Positions 1 to 8,222 of a stretch of 64,000 nucleotides of DNA are shown here, in pieces. The position numbers were made by a program, and so were the translations under genes. Each line of letters opens with the position of its first letter. The first letter of the stretch is position 1. The notes under the pieces are model-generated. The model saw nothing but the letters and a program-made list of their open reading frames with translations, had not been told where the DNA came from and ran no database searches. Source of the stretch: Mesorhizobium loti (GTDB taxonomy: Bacteria; Pseudomonadota; Alphaproteobacteria; Rhizobiales; Rhizobiaceae); NCBI RefSeq assembly GCF_001510895.1, contig NZ_LPWA01000131.1, positions 1 through 64,000 on the forward strand. Reading direction: 5' to 3'.

Positions 1-1
1 C

Positions 2-106
2 GTCGAGCTGATCGTGCCGATCGCGATGGAAGAGAAGCTGCGCTTCGCCATCCGTGAAGGCGGCCGCACCGTCGGTGCCGGCATCGTCGTCACCATCAAA
101 GAGTAA
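2..106 (+). CDS. tuf: Elongation factor Tu, C-terminal end (partial)
   Basis: The window opens inside this gene. The frame starting at base 2 gives the last 34 residues of EF-Tu, ending IVVTIKE, which is the end of beta-barrel domain 3. EF-Tu-GTP delivers aminoacyl-tRNA to the ribosomal A site in the cytoplasm. It lies directly before rpsJ, the usual str-to-S10 junction in Alphaproteobacteria. Rhizobia often carry two tuf copies, and the visible part cannot tell which one this is. Confidence 0.95.
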   Translation, partial: VELIVPIAMEEKLRFAIREGGRTVGAGIVVTIKE

Positions 107-129
107 TTGGACCGAAACGATCTGTCGCG

Positions 130-148
130 GGCGCGGGATGCCCGCGCC
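130..148 (+). other. GC-rich hairpin between tuf and rpsJ
   Basis: Eight-base arms GGCGCGGG and CCCGCGCC are separated by ATG. No T run follows, so it is not a clear intrinsic terminator. It could stabilise or process the tuf-rpsJ transcript. The role is inferred only from position. Confidence 0.4.
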
Positions 149-171
149 GCGCCAGAACAAGGAATTGACGC

Positions 172-480
172 ATGAACGGACAGAATATCCGCATCCGCCT
201 TAAGGCGTTTGACCACCGGGTGCTCGACGCCTCGACGCGCGAAATCGTGTCGACCGCCAAGCGCACCGGCGCCAACGTCCGCGGCCCCATTCCGCTGCCG
301 ACGCGGATCGAAAAGTTCACGGTCAACCGGTCGCCTCACGTCGACAAGAAGAGCCGCGAGCAGTTCGAGATGCGCACCCACAAGCGGCTGCTCGACATCG
401 TCGATCCGACCCCGCAGACGGTCGATGCTCTGATGAAGCTCGATCTGGCCGCCGGCGTCGACGTCGAGATCAAGCTCTAA
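172..480 (+). CDS. rpsJ: 30S ribosomal protein S10 (NusE)
   Basis: Protein of 102 residues, the normal S10 length, opening MNGQNIRIRLKAFDHRVLD as in other alphaproteobacteria. S10 sits in the 30S head and, as NusE, also joins NusB in antitermination complexes. The AAGGAA ribosome binding site at 159-164 supports this ATG. It is the first gene of the S10 operon. The following spacer to rplC (93 bases) is longer than most in this operon and contains an imperfect duplication. Confidence 0.98.
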   Translation: MNGQNIRIRLKAFDHRVLDASTREIVSTAKRTGANVRGPIPLPTRIEKFTVNRSPHVDKKSREQFEMRTHKRLLDIVDPTPQTVDALMKLDLAAGVDVEIKL

Positions 481-573
481 GGAACAAGAGGGCGGGGCGA
501 CCCGGAACTCTGAAGGAACAAGAGGCGTGGAGGGGCGATAGCCCCGACAGGGAACTCTAAAGGAATTGAACCG
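481..573 (+). repeat. Imperfect tandem duplication in the rpsJ-rplC spacer
   Basis: The spacer holds two similar blocks, each running from AAGGAACAAGAGG to GGAACTCT followed by AAGGA, so the rplC ribosome-binding region looks duplicated. The second block contains a GGGGC-GATA-GCCCC hairpin. This is read directly from the sequence; any effect on rplC translation is inference. Confidence 0.5.
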
Positions 574-1290
574 ATGCGTTCAGGTGTGATTGCAAAGAAG
601 GTGGGAATGACCCGCATCTACAACGATGCCGGGGAACACGTTCCCGTCACCGTTCTCCAGATGGAGAACTGCCAGGTCGTGGCGCAGCGCACGCAGGAGA
701 AGAACGGCTACACCGCCGTCCAGCTCGGCGTTGGCCTTGCCAAGGTGAAGAACACGTCGAAGGCGATGCGCGGCCATTTCGCTGCCGCCTCCGTCGAGCC
801 CAAGGCGAAGCTCGCCGAGTTCCGCGTCTCCGCCGACAACATGATCGACGTCGGCGCCGAGCTCACCGTCGAGCACTTCGTCGCCGGCCAGAAGGTCGAC
901 GTTACGGGCACCTCGACCGGCAAGGGTTTCCAGGGCGTGATCAAGCGGCACAACATGGGTGGTGGCCGCGCCACGCACGGTAACTCGGTCTCGCACCGCA
1001 CGCACGGTTCGACCGGTCAGCGCCAGGACCCCGGCAAGGTGTTCAAGGGCAAGAAGATGGCCGGCCACATGGGCGACGTTCGCGTCACCACGCAGAATGT
1101 CGAGGTCGTCTCGACCGATGCCGACCGCGGCCTGATCCTGATCCGCGGCGCCGTTCCCGGCGTCAAGGGCGCCTGGATCCTGGTTCGCGACGCCGCCAAG
1201 GTTGCGCTGCCGGCCAATGCGCCGAAGCCCGCCGCGATCCGCGCCGCTGCCGCCAAGAACGAAGCCCCGGCCACTGAGGGAGCGGAATAA
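574..1290 (+). CDS. rplC: 50S ribosomal protein L3
   Basis: Protein of 238 residues. The conserved L3 loop GGGRATHGNSVSHRTHGSTG lies around residues 129-148 and is followed by GQRQDPGKVFKGKKMAGHMG, the part that reaches the peptidyl-transferase region. L3 is a primary 23S rRNA binder needed early in 50S assembly. The Ala/Pro/Glu-rich C-terminal tail after about residue 210 is typical of alphaproteobacterial L3. The stop codon TAA overlaps the rplD ATG by one base (TAATG), so the two are translationally coupled. Confidence 0.98.
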   Translation: MRSGVIAKKVGMTRIYNDAGEHVPVTVLQMENCQVVAQRTQEKNGYTAVQLGVGLAKVKNTSKAMRGHFAAASVEPKAKLAEFRVSADNMIDVGAELTVEHFVAGQKVDVTGTSTGKGFQGVIKRHNMGGGRATHGNSVSHRTHGSTGQRQDPGKVFKGKKMAGHMGDVRVTTQNVEVVSTDADRGLILIRGAVPGVKGAWILVRDAAKVALPANAPKPAAIRAAAAKNEAPATEGAE

Positions 1291-1910
1291 TGGACCTCAA
1301 GATCACAACGCTCGGCGGCAAGGACGCCGGCAAGGTGAAACTCTCCGAGGAGATTTTCGGCCTTGACCCACGCGAGGACATCCTGCAGCGCGTCGTGCGC
1401 TGGCAGCTCGCCAAGAAGCAGCAGGGCACGCATAAGGCCAAGGGCCGCGCCGAGATCGCGCGCACCGGCGCCAAGATGTACAAGCAGAAGGGTACGGGCC
1501 GCGCCCGTCACCATTCGGCTCGCGCTCCGCAGTTCCGCGGCGGCGGCAAGGCGCATGGCCCGGTCGTGCGCAGCCACGAGCACGAGCTGCCGAAGAAGGT
1601 GCGCGCGCTGGGCCTCAAGCATGCTCTCTCGGCCAAGGCCAAGAGCGCTTCGCTGATCATCGTCGACGAGCTGAAGCTCACCGAAGCCAAGACCAAGGCG
1701 CTGGCGGCGAGCCTCGAGACGCTGGGGCTCACCAACGCCCTGGTGATCGGCGGCGCCGAGCTCGACCAGAACTTCAAGCTGGCGGCGACCAACATTCCGA
1801 ACATCGACGTGCTGCCGATCCAGGGCATCAACGTCTACGACATTCTGCGCCGCGGCACGCTGGTCCTTTCCAAGGCCGCCGTCGAGGCTCTCGAGGAGCG
1901 CTTCAAATGA
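1290..1910 (+). CDS. rplD: 50S ribosomal protein L4
   Basis: Protein of 206 residues. The Arg/Gly-rich loop around residues 68-92 (GTGRARHHSARAPQFRGGGK) lines the nascent peptide exit tunnel. In E. coli L4 also represses its own S10 operon through the mRNA leader; no such leader could be recognised here. It starts one base inside rplC and its TGA overlaps the rplW ATG (ATGA), so rplC-rplD-rplW form a tightly coupled block. Confidence 0.98.
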   Translation: MDLKITTLGGKDAGKVKLSEEIFGLDPREDILQRVVRWQLAKKQQGTHKAKGRAEIARTGAKMYKQKGTGRARHHSARAPQFRGGGKAHGPVVRSHEHELPKKVRALGLKHALSAKAKSASLIIVDELKLTEAKTKALAASLETLGLTNALVIGGAELDQNFKLAATNIPNIDVLPIQGINVYDILRRGTLVLSKAAVEALEERFK

Positions 1911-2200
1911 CCGACCTTCGTCACTACGACGTGATCGTCTCGCCGGCGATCACTGAAAAGTCGACCATGGCTTCCGAGCAGAACCAGGTCGTCTTCAACG
2001 TCGCCAAGAAGGCGTCGAAGCCGGAAATCAAGGCCGCCGTCGAAGCGCTCTTCGGCGTCAAGGTGATGGCCGTGAACACGCTCGTCCGCAAGGGCAAGAT
2101 CAAGCGCTTCCGCGGCACGGTTGGCCGCCAGGGCGACGTCAAGAAGGCGGTTGTGACGCTGGCCGACGGCCAGTCGATCGACGTCGCGACGGGTCTCTGA
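1907..2200 (+). CDS. rplW: 50S ribosomal protein L23
   Basis: Protein of 97 residues, normal length. L23 sits at the tunnel exit and is the docking site for trigger factor and the signal recognition particle. N-terminal SPAITEKSTM and the later KIKRFRGTVGRQ stretch match the family. It overlaps rplD by four bases and precedes rplB by 22 bases that include an AGGACAGGA ribosome binding site. Confidence 0.97.
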   Translation: MTDLRHYDVIVSPAITEKSTMASEQNQVVFNVAKKASKPEIKAAVEALFGVKVMAVNTLVRKGKIKRFRGTVGRQGDVKKAVVTLADGQSIDVATGL

Positions 2201-2222
2201 GCAAGGCCGCGAGGACAGGACA

Positions 2223-3056
2223 ATGGCACTCAAGAAATTCAACCCGGTAACGCCGAGCACCCGCCAGCTGGTCATCGTCGACCGCTCGGGCCTCTACAAG
2301 GGCAAGCCCGTCAAGGGCCTGACCGAAGGCCTGACCAAGTCGGGCGGCCGCAACAACTACGGCCGCATCACGGCCCGCTTCATCGGCGGCGGTCACAAGC
2401 GTTCGTACCGCATCATCGACTTCAAGCGTAAGAAGTACGACGTCGTCGGCACGGTCGAGCGTATCGAATACGATCCGAACCGCACCGCCTTCATCGCGCT
2501 GATCAAGTATGACGACGGCGAGCTGTCCTACATCCTGGCGCCGCAGCGTCTGGCTGCCGGCGACAAGATCGTGGCCGGCGAAGCGGTCGACGTGAAGCCG
2601 GGCAACGCGATGCCGCTGGCCTCGATGCCGGTCGGCACGATCGTCCACAACATCGAGCTGAAGCCGGGCAAGGGCGGTCAGGTCGCCCGTTCGGCGGGCG
2701 GTTACGCCCAACTCGTCGGCCGCGACCAGGGCATGGCGATCCTGCGCCTCAACTCGGGCGAGCAGCGCGTCGTGCACGGCTCCTGCATGGCCACCGTCGG
2801 CGCCGTGTCGAACCCCGACCACGGCAACATCAACGACGGCAAGGCCGGCCGCACGGTGTGGCGCGGCAAGCGCCCGCACAATCGCGGCGTGGCCATGAAC
2901 CCGGTCGATCATCCGCACGGCGGTGGTGAAGGCCGCACCTCGGGTGGCCGTCATCCGGTTTCGCCCTGGGGCAAGCCGACCAAGGGCAAGAAGACGCGGT
3001 CCAACAAGGCGACCGACAAGTTCATCGTGCGCTCGCGCCATCAGCGCAAGAGCTAA
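2223..3056 (+). CDS. rplB: 50S ribosomal protein L2
   Basis: Protein of 277 residues. L2 is one of the most conserved ribosomal proteins, needed for subunit association and peptidyl-transferase activity. The C-terminal signature MNPVDHPHGGGEGRTSGGRH with the essential histidine is present near residues 223-242. The basic tail runs to the end without truncation. It is 16 bases upstream of rpsS. Confidence 0.98.
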   Translation: MALKKFNPVTPSTRQLVIVDRSGLYKGKPVKGLTEGLTKSGGRNNYGRITARFIGGGHKRSYRIIDFKRKKYDVVGTVERIEYDPNRTAFIALIKYDDGELSYILAPQRLAAGDKIVAGEAVDVKPGNAMPLASMPVGTIVHNIELKPGKGGQVARSAGGYAQLVGRDQGMAILRLNSGEQRVVHGSCMATVGAVSNPDHGNINDGKAGRTVWRGKRPHNRGVAMNPVDHPHGGGEGRTSGGRHPVSPWGKPTKGKKTRSNKATDKFIVRSRHQRKS

Positions 3057-3072
3057 GAAGAGGTAACGCCAA

Positions 3073-3351
3073 GTGACTCGTTCGATTTGGAAAGGCCCCT
3101 TCATCGACGGCTACCTTCTCAAGAAGGTGGACAAGGTTCGTGAAGGCGGTCGCAATGAGGTGATCAAGATGTGGAGCCGTCGCTCCACCATCCTGCCGCA
3201 GTTCGTCGGCTTCACCTTCGGTGTCTACAACGGCCAGAAGCATGTCCCGGTCTCGGTGAACGAGGACATGGTCGGTCACAAGTTCGGTGAATTCGCTCCG
3301 ACCCGGACCTATTACGGTCATGGTGCGGATAAGAAGGCGAAGAGGAAATAA
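3073..3351 (+). CDS. rpsS: 30S ribosomal protein S19
   Basis: Protein of 92 residues beginning at GTG (3073), confirmed by the universal S19 opening TRSIWKGPF and by AGAGG upstream. S19 forms a complex with S13 in the 30S head that contacts tRNA. The lysine-rich end KKAKRK is typical. Only two bases separate its stop from the rplV ATG. Confidence 0.97.
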   Translation: MTRSIWKGPFIDGYLLKKVDKVREGGRNEVIKMWSRRSTILPQFVGFTFGVYNGQKHVPVSVNEDMVGHKFGEFAPTRTYYGHGADKKAKRK

Positions 3352-3353
3352 TC

Positions 3354-3743
3354 ATGGGCAAGGCCAAAGCTCCGCGCAGGCTTGCTGACAACGAGGCGCG
3401 CGCCGTTCTGCGCACGATCCGTATCAGCCCGCAGAAGCTGAACCTGGTTGCCGCGCTGATCCGCGGCAAGAAGGTCGCGACAGCGCTTTCCGACCTCGAA
3501 TTCTCGGCCAAGCGGATTTCCGGCACGGTCAAGAAGACGCTGGAATCGGCGATCGCCAACGCGGAAAACAACCACGACCTCGATGTCGATTCGCTGATCG
3601 TATCGGAAGCCTATGTCGGCAAGTCGATCGTCATGAAGCGGTTCCACGCTCGTGGCCGTGGTCGCGCCAGCCGTATCGAAAAGCCGTTCTCGCACCTCAC
3701 GATCGTCGTTCGTGAAGTCGAGGAAAAAGGGGAGGCCGCATAA
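3354..3743 (+). CDS. rplV: 50S ribosomal protein L22
   Basis: Protein of 129 residues. L22 contributes the long beta-hairpin of the exit tunnel; the segment KRFHARGRGRASRIEKPFSH around residues 90-109 is that hairpin, where macrolide-resistance changes occur in other bacteria. No deviation is visible. The TAA shares its last base with the rpsC ATG (TAATG). Confidence 0.97.
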   Translation: MGKAKAPRRLADNEARAVLRTIRISPQKLNLVAALIRGKKVATALSDLEFSAKRISGTVKKTLESAIANAENNHDLDVDSLIVSEAYVGKSIVMKRFHARGRGRASRIEKPFSHLTIVVREVEEKGEAA

Positions 3744-4468
3744 TGGGCCAGAAAGTCAATCCGATCGGGCTGCGTCTCGGCATCAACCGCACCTGGGATT
3801 CGCGCTGGTTCGCGAACACCGGCGAGTACGGCCAGCTGCTGCATGAGGATATCAAGATCCGCAAGTATCTTGAGAAGGAGCTCAAGCAGGCCGCGATCTC
3901 CAAGGTCGTGATCGAGCGTCCGCACAAGAAGTGCCGCGTCACCATCCATGCCGCGCGTCCGGGCTTGATCATCGGCAAGAAGGGCGCCGACATCGAGAAG
4001 CTTCGCAAGAAGCTGATGGAGATGACGAAGTCGGAGACGCACCTCAACATCGTCGAGGTGCGCAAGCCGGAAATCGACGCCACGCTGATCGCCCAGTCGA
4101 TCGCCCAGCAGCTCGAGCGCCGCATCGCGTTCCGCCGCGCCATGAAGCGTGCCGTTCAGTCGGCCATGCGCCTCGGCGCCGAAGGCATCCGCATCAACTG
4201 CTCCGGCCGTCTCGGCGGTGCCGAAATCGCGCGCATGGAGTGGTACCGCGAGGGCCGCGTGCCGCTGCACACGCTGCGCGCCGACGTCGACTACGGCGTT
4301 GCCGAGGCGAACACGGCCTATGGCATCTGCGGCGTCAAGGTGTGGGTGTTCAAGGGCGAGATCCTCGAGCACGACCCGATGGCATCCGAGCGTCGCGCCA
4401 CCGAAGGCGATCACGGCGGTGCGACCGGCGGCGAGCGCGAGCGCGGTCGTCGTCGCGAGAACGCCTGA
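3743..4468 (+). CDS. rpsC: 30S ribosomal protein S3
   Basis: Protein of 241 residues. The KH RNA-binding domain shows its GKKG loop at residues 78-81 (GLIIGKKGADIEKL), followed by the S3 C-terminal domain with CSGRLGGAEIARMEWYREGR. S3 lines the mRNA entry channel. After the core there is an Arg/Gly-rich tail (GGERERGRRRENA) common in rhizobia. It is coupled to rplV by a one-base overlap. Confidence 0.97.
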   Translation: MGQKVNPIGLRLGINRTWDSRWFANTGEYGQLLHEDIKIRKYLEKELKQAAISKVVIERPHKKCRVTIHAARPGLIIGKKGADIEKLRKKLMEMTKSETHLNIVEVRKPEIDATLIAQSIAQQLERRIAFRRAMKRAVQSAMRLGAEGIRINCSGRLGGAEIARMEWYREGRVPLHTLRADVDYGVAEANTAYGICGVKVWVFKGEILEHDPMASERRATEGDHGGATGGERERGRRRENA

Positions 4469-4495
4469 GACATTTGAGAATTTGGAGTTAGAACG

Positions 4496-4909
4496 ATGCT
4501 GCAGCCAAAGCGCACAAAGTTCCGTAAGCAGTTCAAGGGCCGTATCCACGGTACCGCCAAGGGCGGCACCAACCTGGATTTCGGCGGTTTCGGGCTGAAG
4601 GCGCTTGAGCCGAACCGCGTCACCGCGCGCGAGATCGAGGCGGCCCGCCGCGCGATCACCCGCGAGATGAAGCGCGCCGGCCGCGTCTGGATCCGGGTGT
4701 TCCCGGATCTGCCGGTCACCTCGAAGCCGACCGAAGTGCGCATGGGTAAGGGCAAGGGCGCCGTCGACTATTGGGCGGCGCGCGTCAAGCCTGGCCGCAT
4801 CATGTTCGAGATCGACGGCGTCAGCGAGGAGACCGCGCGTGAGGCGCTGCGTCTCGGCGCCGCCAAGCTCTCGGTCAAGACGCGCTTCGTACAGCGCATC
4901 GCAGAATAA
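4496..4909 (+). CDS. rplP: 50S ribosomal protein L16
   Basis: Protein of 137 residues, normal length. L16 shapes the tRNA accommodation corridor and is assembled late. MLQPKRTKFRKQFKGR at the N terminus and RMGKGKGAVDYWAARVKPG around residues 81-99 are family signatures; the latter holds the arginine hydroxylated in E. coli. It is 14 bases from rpmC. Confidence 0.97.
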   Translation: MLQPKRTKFRKQFKGRIHGTAKGGTNLDFGGFGLKALEPNRVTAREIEAARRAITREMKRAGRVWIRVFPDLPVTSKPTEVRMGKGKGAVDYWAARVKPGRIMFEIDGVSEETAREALRLGAAKLSVKTRFVQRIAE

Positions 4910-4923
4910 GGACGGGCTGAACC

Positions 4924-5124
4924 ATGAAAGCCGAAGACATCCGGACCAAGACCCAGGATCAGCTGACCGACGACCTGGCCGCGCTGAAGAAGGAGCAGTT
5001 CAACCTGCGCTTCCAGAAGGCCACCGGCCAGCTCGAGAAGACCGCGCGCGTGAAGCAGGTCCGCAGGGACATCGCGCGTATCAAGACCATCGCCGCGGAA
5101 AAAGCCGCGGCCAAGAAGGGTTAA
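4924..5124 (+). CDS. rpmC: 50S ribosomal protein L29
   Basis: Small two-helix protein of 66 residues next to L23 at the tunnel exit. The conserved core KKEQFNLRFQKATGQLE and VRRDIARIKT is intact, followed by a short Lys/Ala tail. Normal size for the family. Four bases separate it from rpsQ. Confidence 0.96.
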   Translation: MKAEDIRTKTQDQLTDDLAALKKEQFNLRFQKATGQLEKTARVKQVRRDIARIKTIAAEKAAAKKG

Positions 5125-5128
5125 GACC

Positions 5129-5368
5129 ATGCCAAAGCGCATCCTGCAGGGCACCGTCGTCAGCGACAAGAACGAGAAGACGGTCGTCGTCAAGGTCGAG
5201 CGGCGCTTCACGCATCCCGTGATGAAGAAGACCGTGCGCCTGACCAAGAAGTACAAGGCGCATGACGAGAACAACGCCCACAAGGTCGGCGACCAGGTGT
5301 TCATCCAGGAATCGAAGCCGATTTCGAAGGACAAGCGCTGGATCGTCGTCACTTCGGATCAGGCTTGA
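5129..5368 (+). CDS. rpsQ: 30S ribosomal protein S17
   Basis: Protein of 79 residues with the OB-fold S17 pattern GTVVSDKNEKTVVVKVERRF and the S17 signature HDENNAHKVGDQVFIQE. It binds 16S rRNA helices early in 30S assembly. The 82-base gap to rplN is longer than most in this block and carries GGGGAGGGG and GAAGAAGG stretches near the next start. Confidence 0.97.
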   Translation: MPKRILQGTVVSDKNEKTVVVKVERRFTHPVMKKTVRLTKKYKAHDENNAHKVGDQVFIQESKPISKDKRWIVVTSDQA

Positions 5369-5450
5369 TCCGGGCGAACGAAACGAATTTTGGACAGACC
5401 GGGGAGGGGTGAAGAACCCGTCCCGTTAGAAAAGAAGAAGGCGGCCAGTC

Positions 5451-5819
5451 ATGATTCAGATGCAAACAAACCTCGACGTCGCGGACAATTCCGGCGCCCG
5501 TCGTGTCATGTGCATCAAGGTGCTGGGCGGCTCGAAGCGGAAGTATGCCTCCGTCGGCGACATCATCGTGGTGTCGATCAAGGAAGCCATCCCGCGCGGC
5601 CGCGTTAAGAAGGGCGATGTGATGAAGGCGGTCGTGGTTCGCACGGCCAAGGACATCCGCCGCCCGGACGGCAGCGTGATCCGTTTCGACAAGAACGCGG
5701 CCGTTCTCGTCGACAACAAGAAAGAGCCGATCGGCACGCGTATCTTCGGGCCGGTTCCGCGCGAGCTTCGCGCCAAGAACCACATGAAGATCATCTCGCT
5801 CGCGCCTGAAGTGCTGTAA
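5451..5819 (+). CDS. rplN: 50S ribosomal protein L14
   Basis: Protein of 122 residues, the invariant L14 length. It opens MIQMQTNLDVADNSGAR and holds GRVKKGDVMKAVVVRT, both diagnostic. L14 forms part of the intersubunit bridge and is the docking site for the silencing factor RsfS. First gene of the spc part; 12 bases upstream of rplX. Confidence 0.98.
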   Translation: MIQMQTNLDVADNSGARRVMCIKVLGGSKRKYASVGDIIVVSIKEAIPRGRVKKGDVMKAVVVRTAKDIRRPDGSVIRFDKNAAVLVDNKKEPIGTRIFGPVPRELRAKNHMKIISLAPEVL

Positions 5820-5831
5820 GGAGCCGGACCA

Positions 5832-6146
5832 ATGCAAAAGATCAGAAAAGGCGACAAGGTTGTCGTGCTTGCCGGCAAGGACAAGGGCCGTTCGGGCGAA
5901 GTCCTGTCGGTGCAGCCGAAGGAAGACACCGCGCTCGTGCGCGGCGTGAACCTCATTCGCCGTCACCAGAAGCAGACCCAGTCCCAAGAGGGCGGGATCA
6001 TCACCAAGGAAGCGCCGATCCACCTGTCGAACATCGCGCTGGCCGACCCCAAGGACGGCAAGCCGACCCGCGTCGGCTTCGCCATCCAGAAGGACGGCAA
6101 GAAGGTGCGCGTCGCCAAGCGTTCGGGAGAAGTCATCAATGGCTAA
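5832..6146 (+). CDS. rplX: 50S ribosomal protein L24
   Basis: Protein of 104 residues with an N-terminal KOW motif (KGDKVVVLAGKDKGRSGEVL, about residues 6-25). L24 is an assembly initiator for the 50S subunit. Its 3-prime end overlaps the start of rplE by eight bases, so the two genes are probably coupled. Confidence 0.97.
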   Translation: MQKIRKGDKVVVLAGKDKGRSGEVLSVQPKEDTALVRGVNLIRRHQKQTQSQEGGIITKEAPIHLSNIALADPKDGKPTRVGFAIQKDGKKVRVAKRSGEVING

Positions 6147-6717
6147 GGCTGAAACCAAGCAGGCGACTGCCAAGAACGAGCCGCGCCTCAAGAAGGTCTA
6201 CCAGGAGACCATCCGCAAGGCGTTGCAGGAGCAGTTCGGCTACGACAACGAGATGCAGGTTCCGCGCATCGACAAGATCGTGCTGAATATGGGCGTCGGC
6301 GAGGCGACCGGCGATTCCAAGAAGCCCTCGGTCGCGGCCGAGGATCTCGCGCTGATCGCCGGCCAGAAGGCCGTCGTCACCCGCGCCCGCAATTCGATCG
6401 CGGGCTTCAAGGTGCGCGAGAACATGCCGATCGGCGCCAAGGTCACGCTGCGCAAGGAACGCATGTACGAGTTCCTCGACCGCCTCGTGAACATCGCGCT
6501 GCCGCGCGTTCGCGACTTCCGCGGGCTGAACCCCAAGAGCTTTGACGGCCGTGGCAATTACGCCATGGGCATCAAGGAGCACATCGTGTTCCCGGAGATC
6601 AACTACGACAAGGTTGATCAGGTCTGGGGCATGGACGTCATCGTTTGTACGACGGCGAAGACGGACGACGAGGCCAGGGCGCTGCTCAAGGCCTTCAACT
6701 TCCCCTTCCGCCAGTAA
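6139..6717 (+). CDS. rplE: 50S ribosomal protein L5
   Basis: Protein of 192 residues. L5 binds 5S rRNA and contacts P-site tRNA. The L5 signature KVLNMGVGEA is seen as IVLNMGVGEATGDSKK near residues 50-65, and the C-terminal block NYAMGIKEHIVFPEINYDK is intact. The N terminus (MAKAETKQATAKNEPRLKK) is a little longer than in E. coli, as usual in rhizobia. This start overlaps the end of rplX and has GGGAGAAG upstream. Confidence 0.97.
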   Translation: MAKAETKQATAKNEPRLKKVYQETIRKALQEQFGYDNEMQVPRIDKIVLNMGVGEATGDSKKPSVAAEDLALIAGQKAVVTRARNSIAGFKVRENMPIGAKVTLRKERMYEFLDRLVNIALPRVRDFRGLNPKSFDGRGNYAMGIKEHIVFPEINYDKVDQVWGMDVIVCTTAKTDDEARALLKAFNFPFRQ

Positions 6718-6743
6718 CGGCAGCGAAAAAGGAAAAATCTGAA

Positions 6744-7049
6744 ATGGCAAAGACCAGCTCAGTCGAGAAGAACAACCGGCGCCGCAAGCTTGCCGGCCAG
6801 TACGCCGCCAAGCGCAAGGCGCTCAAGGACATCGTCATGGATCAGTCCAAGCCGATGGAAGAGCGTTTCCGCGCCCAGTTGAAGCTTTCGGCGCTGCCGC
6901 GCAACTCGGCCAAGATCCGTATCCGCAACCGCTGCGAAGTCACCGGCCGTCCGCGCGCCTACTATCGCAAGCTCAAGCTTTCGCGTATCGCGCTTCGCGA
7001 TCTGGGCAACAACGGCCAGATCCCGGGCCTGGTCAAGTCGAGCTGGTAA
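6744..7049 (+). CDS. rpsN: 30S ribosomal protein S14
   Basis: Protein of 101 residues starting MAKTSSVEKNNRRRKLAGQY. The open frame extends 33 codons upstream but only the ATG at 6744 follows a ribosome binding site (AAAAAGGAAAAA) and matches the family N terminus. It is the long zinc-free type: no CxxC pairs are present. S14 lies in the 30S head next to S3 and S10. Confidence 0.97.
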   Translation: MAKTSSVEKNNRRRKLAGQYAAKRKALKDIVMDQSKPMEERFRAQLKLSALPRNSAKIRIRNRCEVTGRPRAYYRKLKLSRIALRDLGNNGQIPGLVKSSW

Positions 7050-7061
7050 GGAGACACTGAG

Positions 7062-7460
7062 ATGTCATTGAGCGATCCTCTCGGCGATATGCTGACCCGC
7101 ATCCGCAACGCTTACGGCCGCAAGAAGTCGAGCGTCTCGACCCCGGCCTCGCGTCTGCGCGCCCGCGTCCTCGAAGTGCTGAAGTCGGAAGGCTATATCC
7201 GCGACTACAGCCAGACCGACTTCGACAACGGCAAGTCGGAAATCGAGATCGAGCTGAAGTATTTCGACGGCGCGCCGGTCGTGCGCGAAATCGAGCGCGT
7301 CTCGAAGCCTGGCCGCCGCGTCTATGTCTCGGCCAAGTCGATCCCGCAGGTCGCCAACGGCCTCGGCATCGCCATCCTTTCGACGCCGAAGGGCGTCATG
7401 GCCGATCACGAAGCGCGCGAGCAGAACGTCGGCGGCGAGATCCTCTGCCAGATCTTCTGA
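7062..7460 (+). CDS. rpsH: 30S ribosomal protein S8
   Basis: Protein of 132 residues, opening MSLSDPLGDMLTRIRNAYGR, with the family end GGEILCQIF. S8 binds the central domain of 16S rRNA and in E. coli represses the spc operon. It is 12 bases after rpsN. The following 90-base spacer has an imperfect GGTTCTCGGG/CCCGGGAAC hairpin. Confidence 0.97.
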   Translation: MSLSDPLGDMLTRIRNAYGRKKSSVSTPASRLRARVLEVLKSEGYIRDYSQTDFDNGKSEIEIELKYFDGAPVVREIERVSKPGRRVYVSAKSIPQVANGLGIAILSTPKGVMADHEAREQNVGGEILCQIF

Positions 7461-7550
7461 TCCGGCACGAGATTGAGAAATGGGCTTCGGTTCTCGGGAT
7501 CGCGCCCGGGAACTGGAACCTGAAACGAAAGAAGTGACGAGGACAACAAA

Positions 7551-8084
7551 ATGTCTCGTATCGGAAAGAAACCCGTTTCGCTGCCCCAGGGCGTGACCGC
7601 GTCCGTCAACGGCCAGACCGTGACGGCGAAGGGCCCCAAGGGCGAGCTGAAGTTCGTGGTGAACGACGAAGTGCTGGTCAAGATGGAGAACAACGAGATC
7701 TCCGTCCAGCCGCGCGACCAGACCAAGGTGGCCCGCGCCAAGTGGGGCATGTCGCGCACGCAGATCGTCAACATCCTGCAGGGCGTCAAGGACGGCTTCG
7801 AGAAGAAGCTCGAGATCACCGGCGTCGGCTATCGTGCCGCCATGCAGGGCAAGAACCTGCAGCTCGCGCTCGGCTTCAGCCACGACGTGGTCTATGAGAC
7901 GCCGCAGGGCATCACGATCAGCGTGCCGAAGCCGACCGAAATCACGGTCTCCGGCATCGACAAGCAGCAGGTCGGCCAGGTCGCCGCCGAGATCCGCGAG
8001 TATCGCGGCCCGGAGCCCTATAAGGGCAAGGGCGTGCGTTATGCCGACGAGCGGATCGTCCGCAAGGAAGGCAAGAAGAAGTAA
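7551..8084 (+). CDS. rplF: 50S ribosomal protein L6
   Basis: Protein of 177 residues with two related L6 domains and the C-terminal signature GPEPYKGKGVRYADERIVRK. L6 is near the sarcin-ricin loop where the elongation factors bind. The start MSRIGKKPVSLPQGV is standard. It is followed by a 138-base spacer that contains a long palindrome. Confidence 0.97.
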   Translation: MSRIGKKPVSLPQGVTASVNGQTVTAKGPKGELKFVVNDEVLVKMENNEISVQPRDQTKVARAKWGMSRTQIVNILQGVKDGFEKKLEITGVGYRAAMQGKNLQLALGFSHDVVYETPQGITISVPKPTEITVSGIDKQQVGQVAAEIREYRGPEPYKGKGVRYADERIVRKEGKKK

Positions 8085-8086
8085 TA

Positions 8087-8131
8087 GGCTTGGCCCCGAA
8101 AAGTTGCAGACTTTTCGGAAAGGGCCAAGCC
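8087..8131. repeat. Long palindromic element in the rplF-rplR spacer
   Basis: Outer arms GGCTTGGCCC (8087-8096) and GGGCCAAGCC (8122-8131) enclose an inner perfect hairpin CCGAAAAGT / ACTTTTCGG (8096-8104 and 8110-8118, loop TGCAG). The inner part resembles a short palindrome scattered through rhizobial intergenic regions; that link is from memory and was not searched. It would fold strongly in the mRNA between two essential genes. Confidence 0.65.
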
Positions 8132-8222
8132 AGAGAAGTGTAACGCCGCGGGGAGCGGCCGCGGGAGGCTTGGCCTACCGCACAAGGTTGCCCCCGTTTT
8201 CTGAAGGCAAGGAACTGACATT

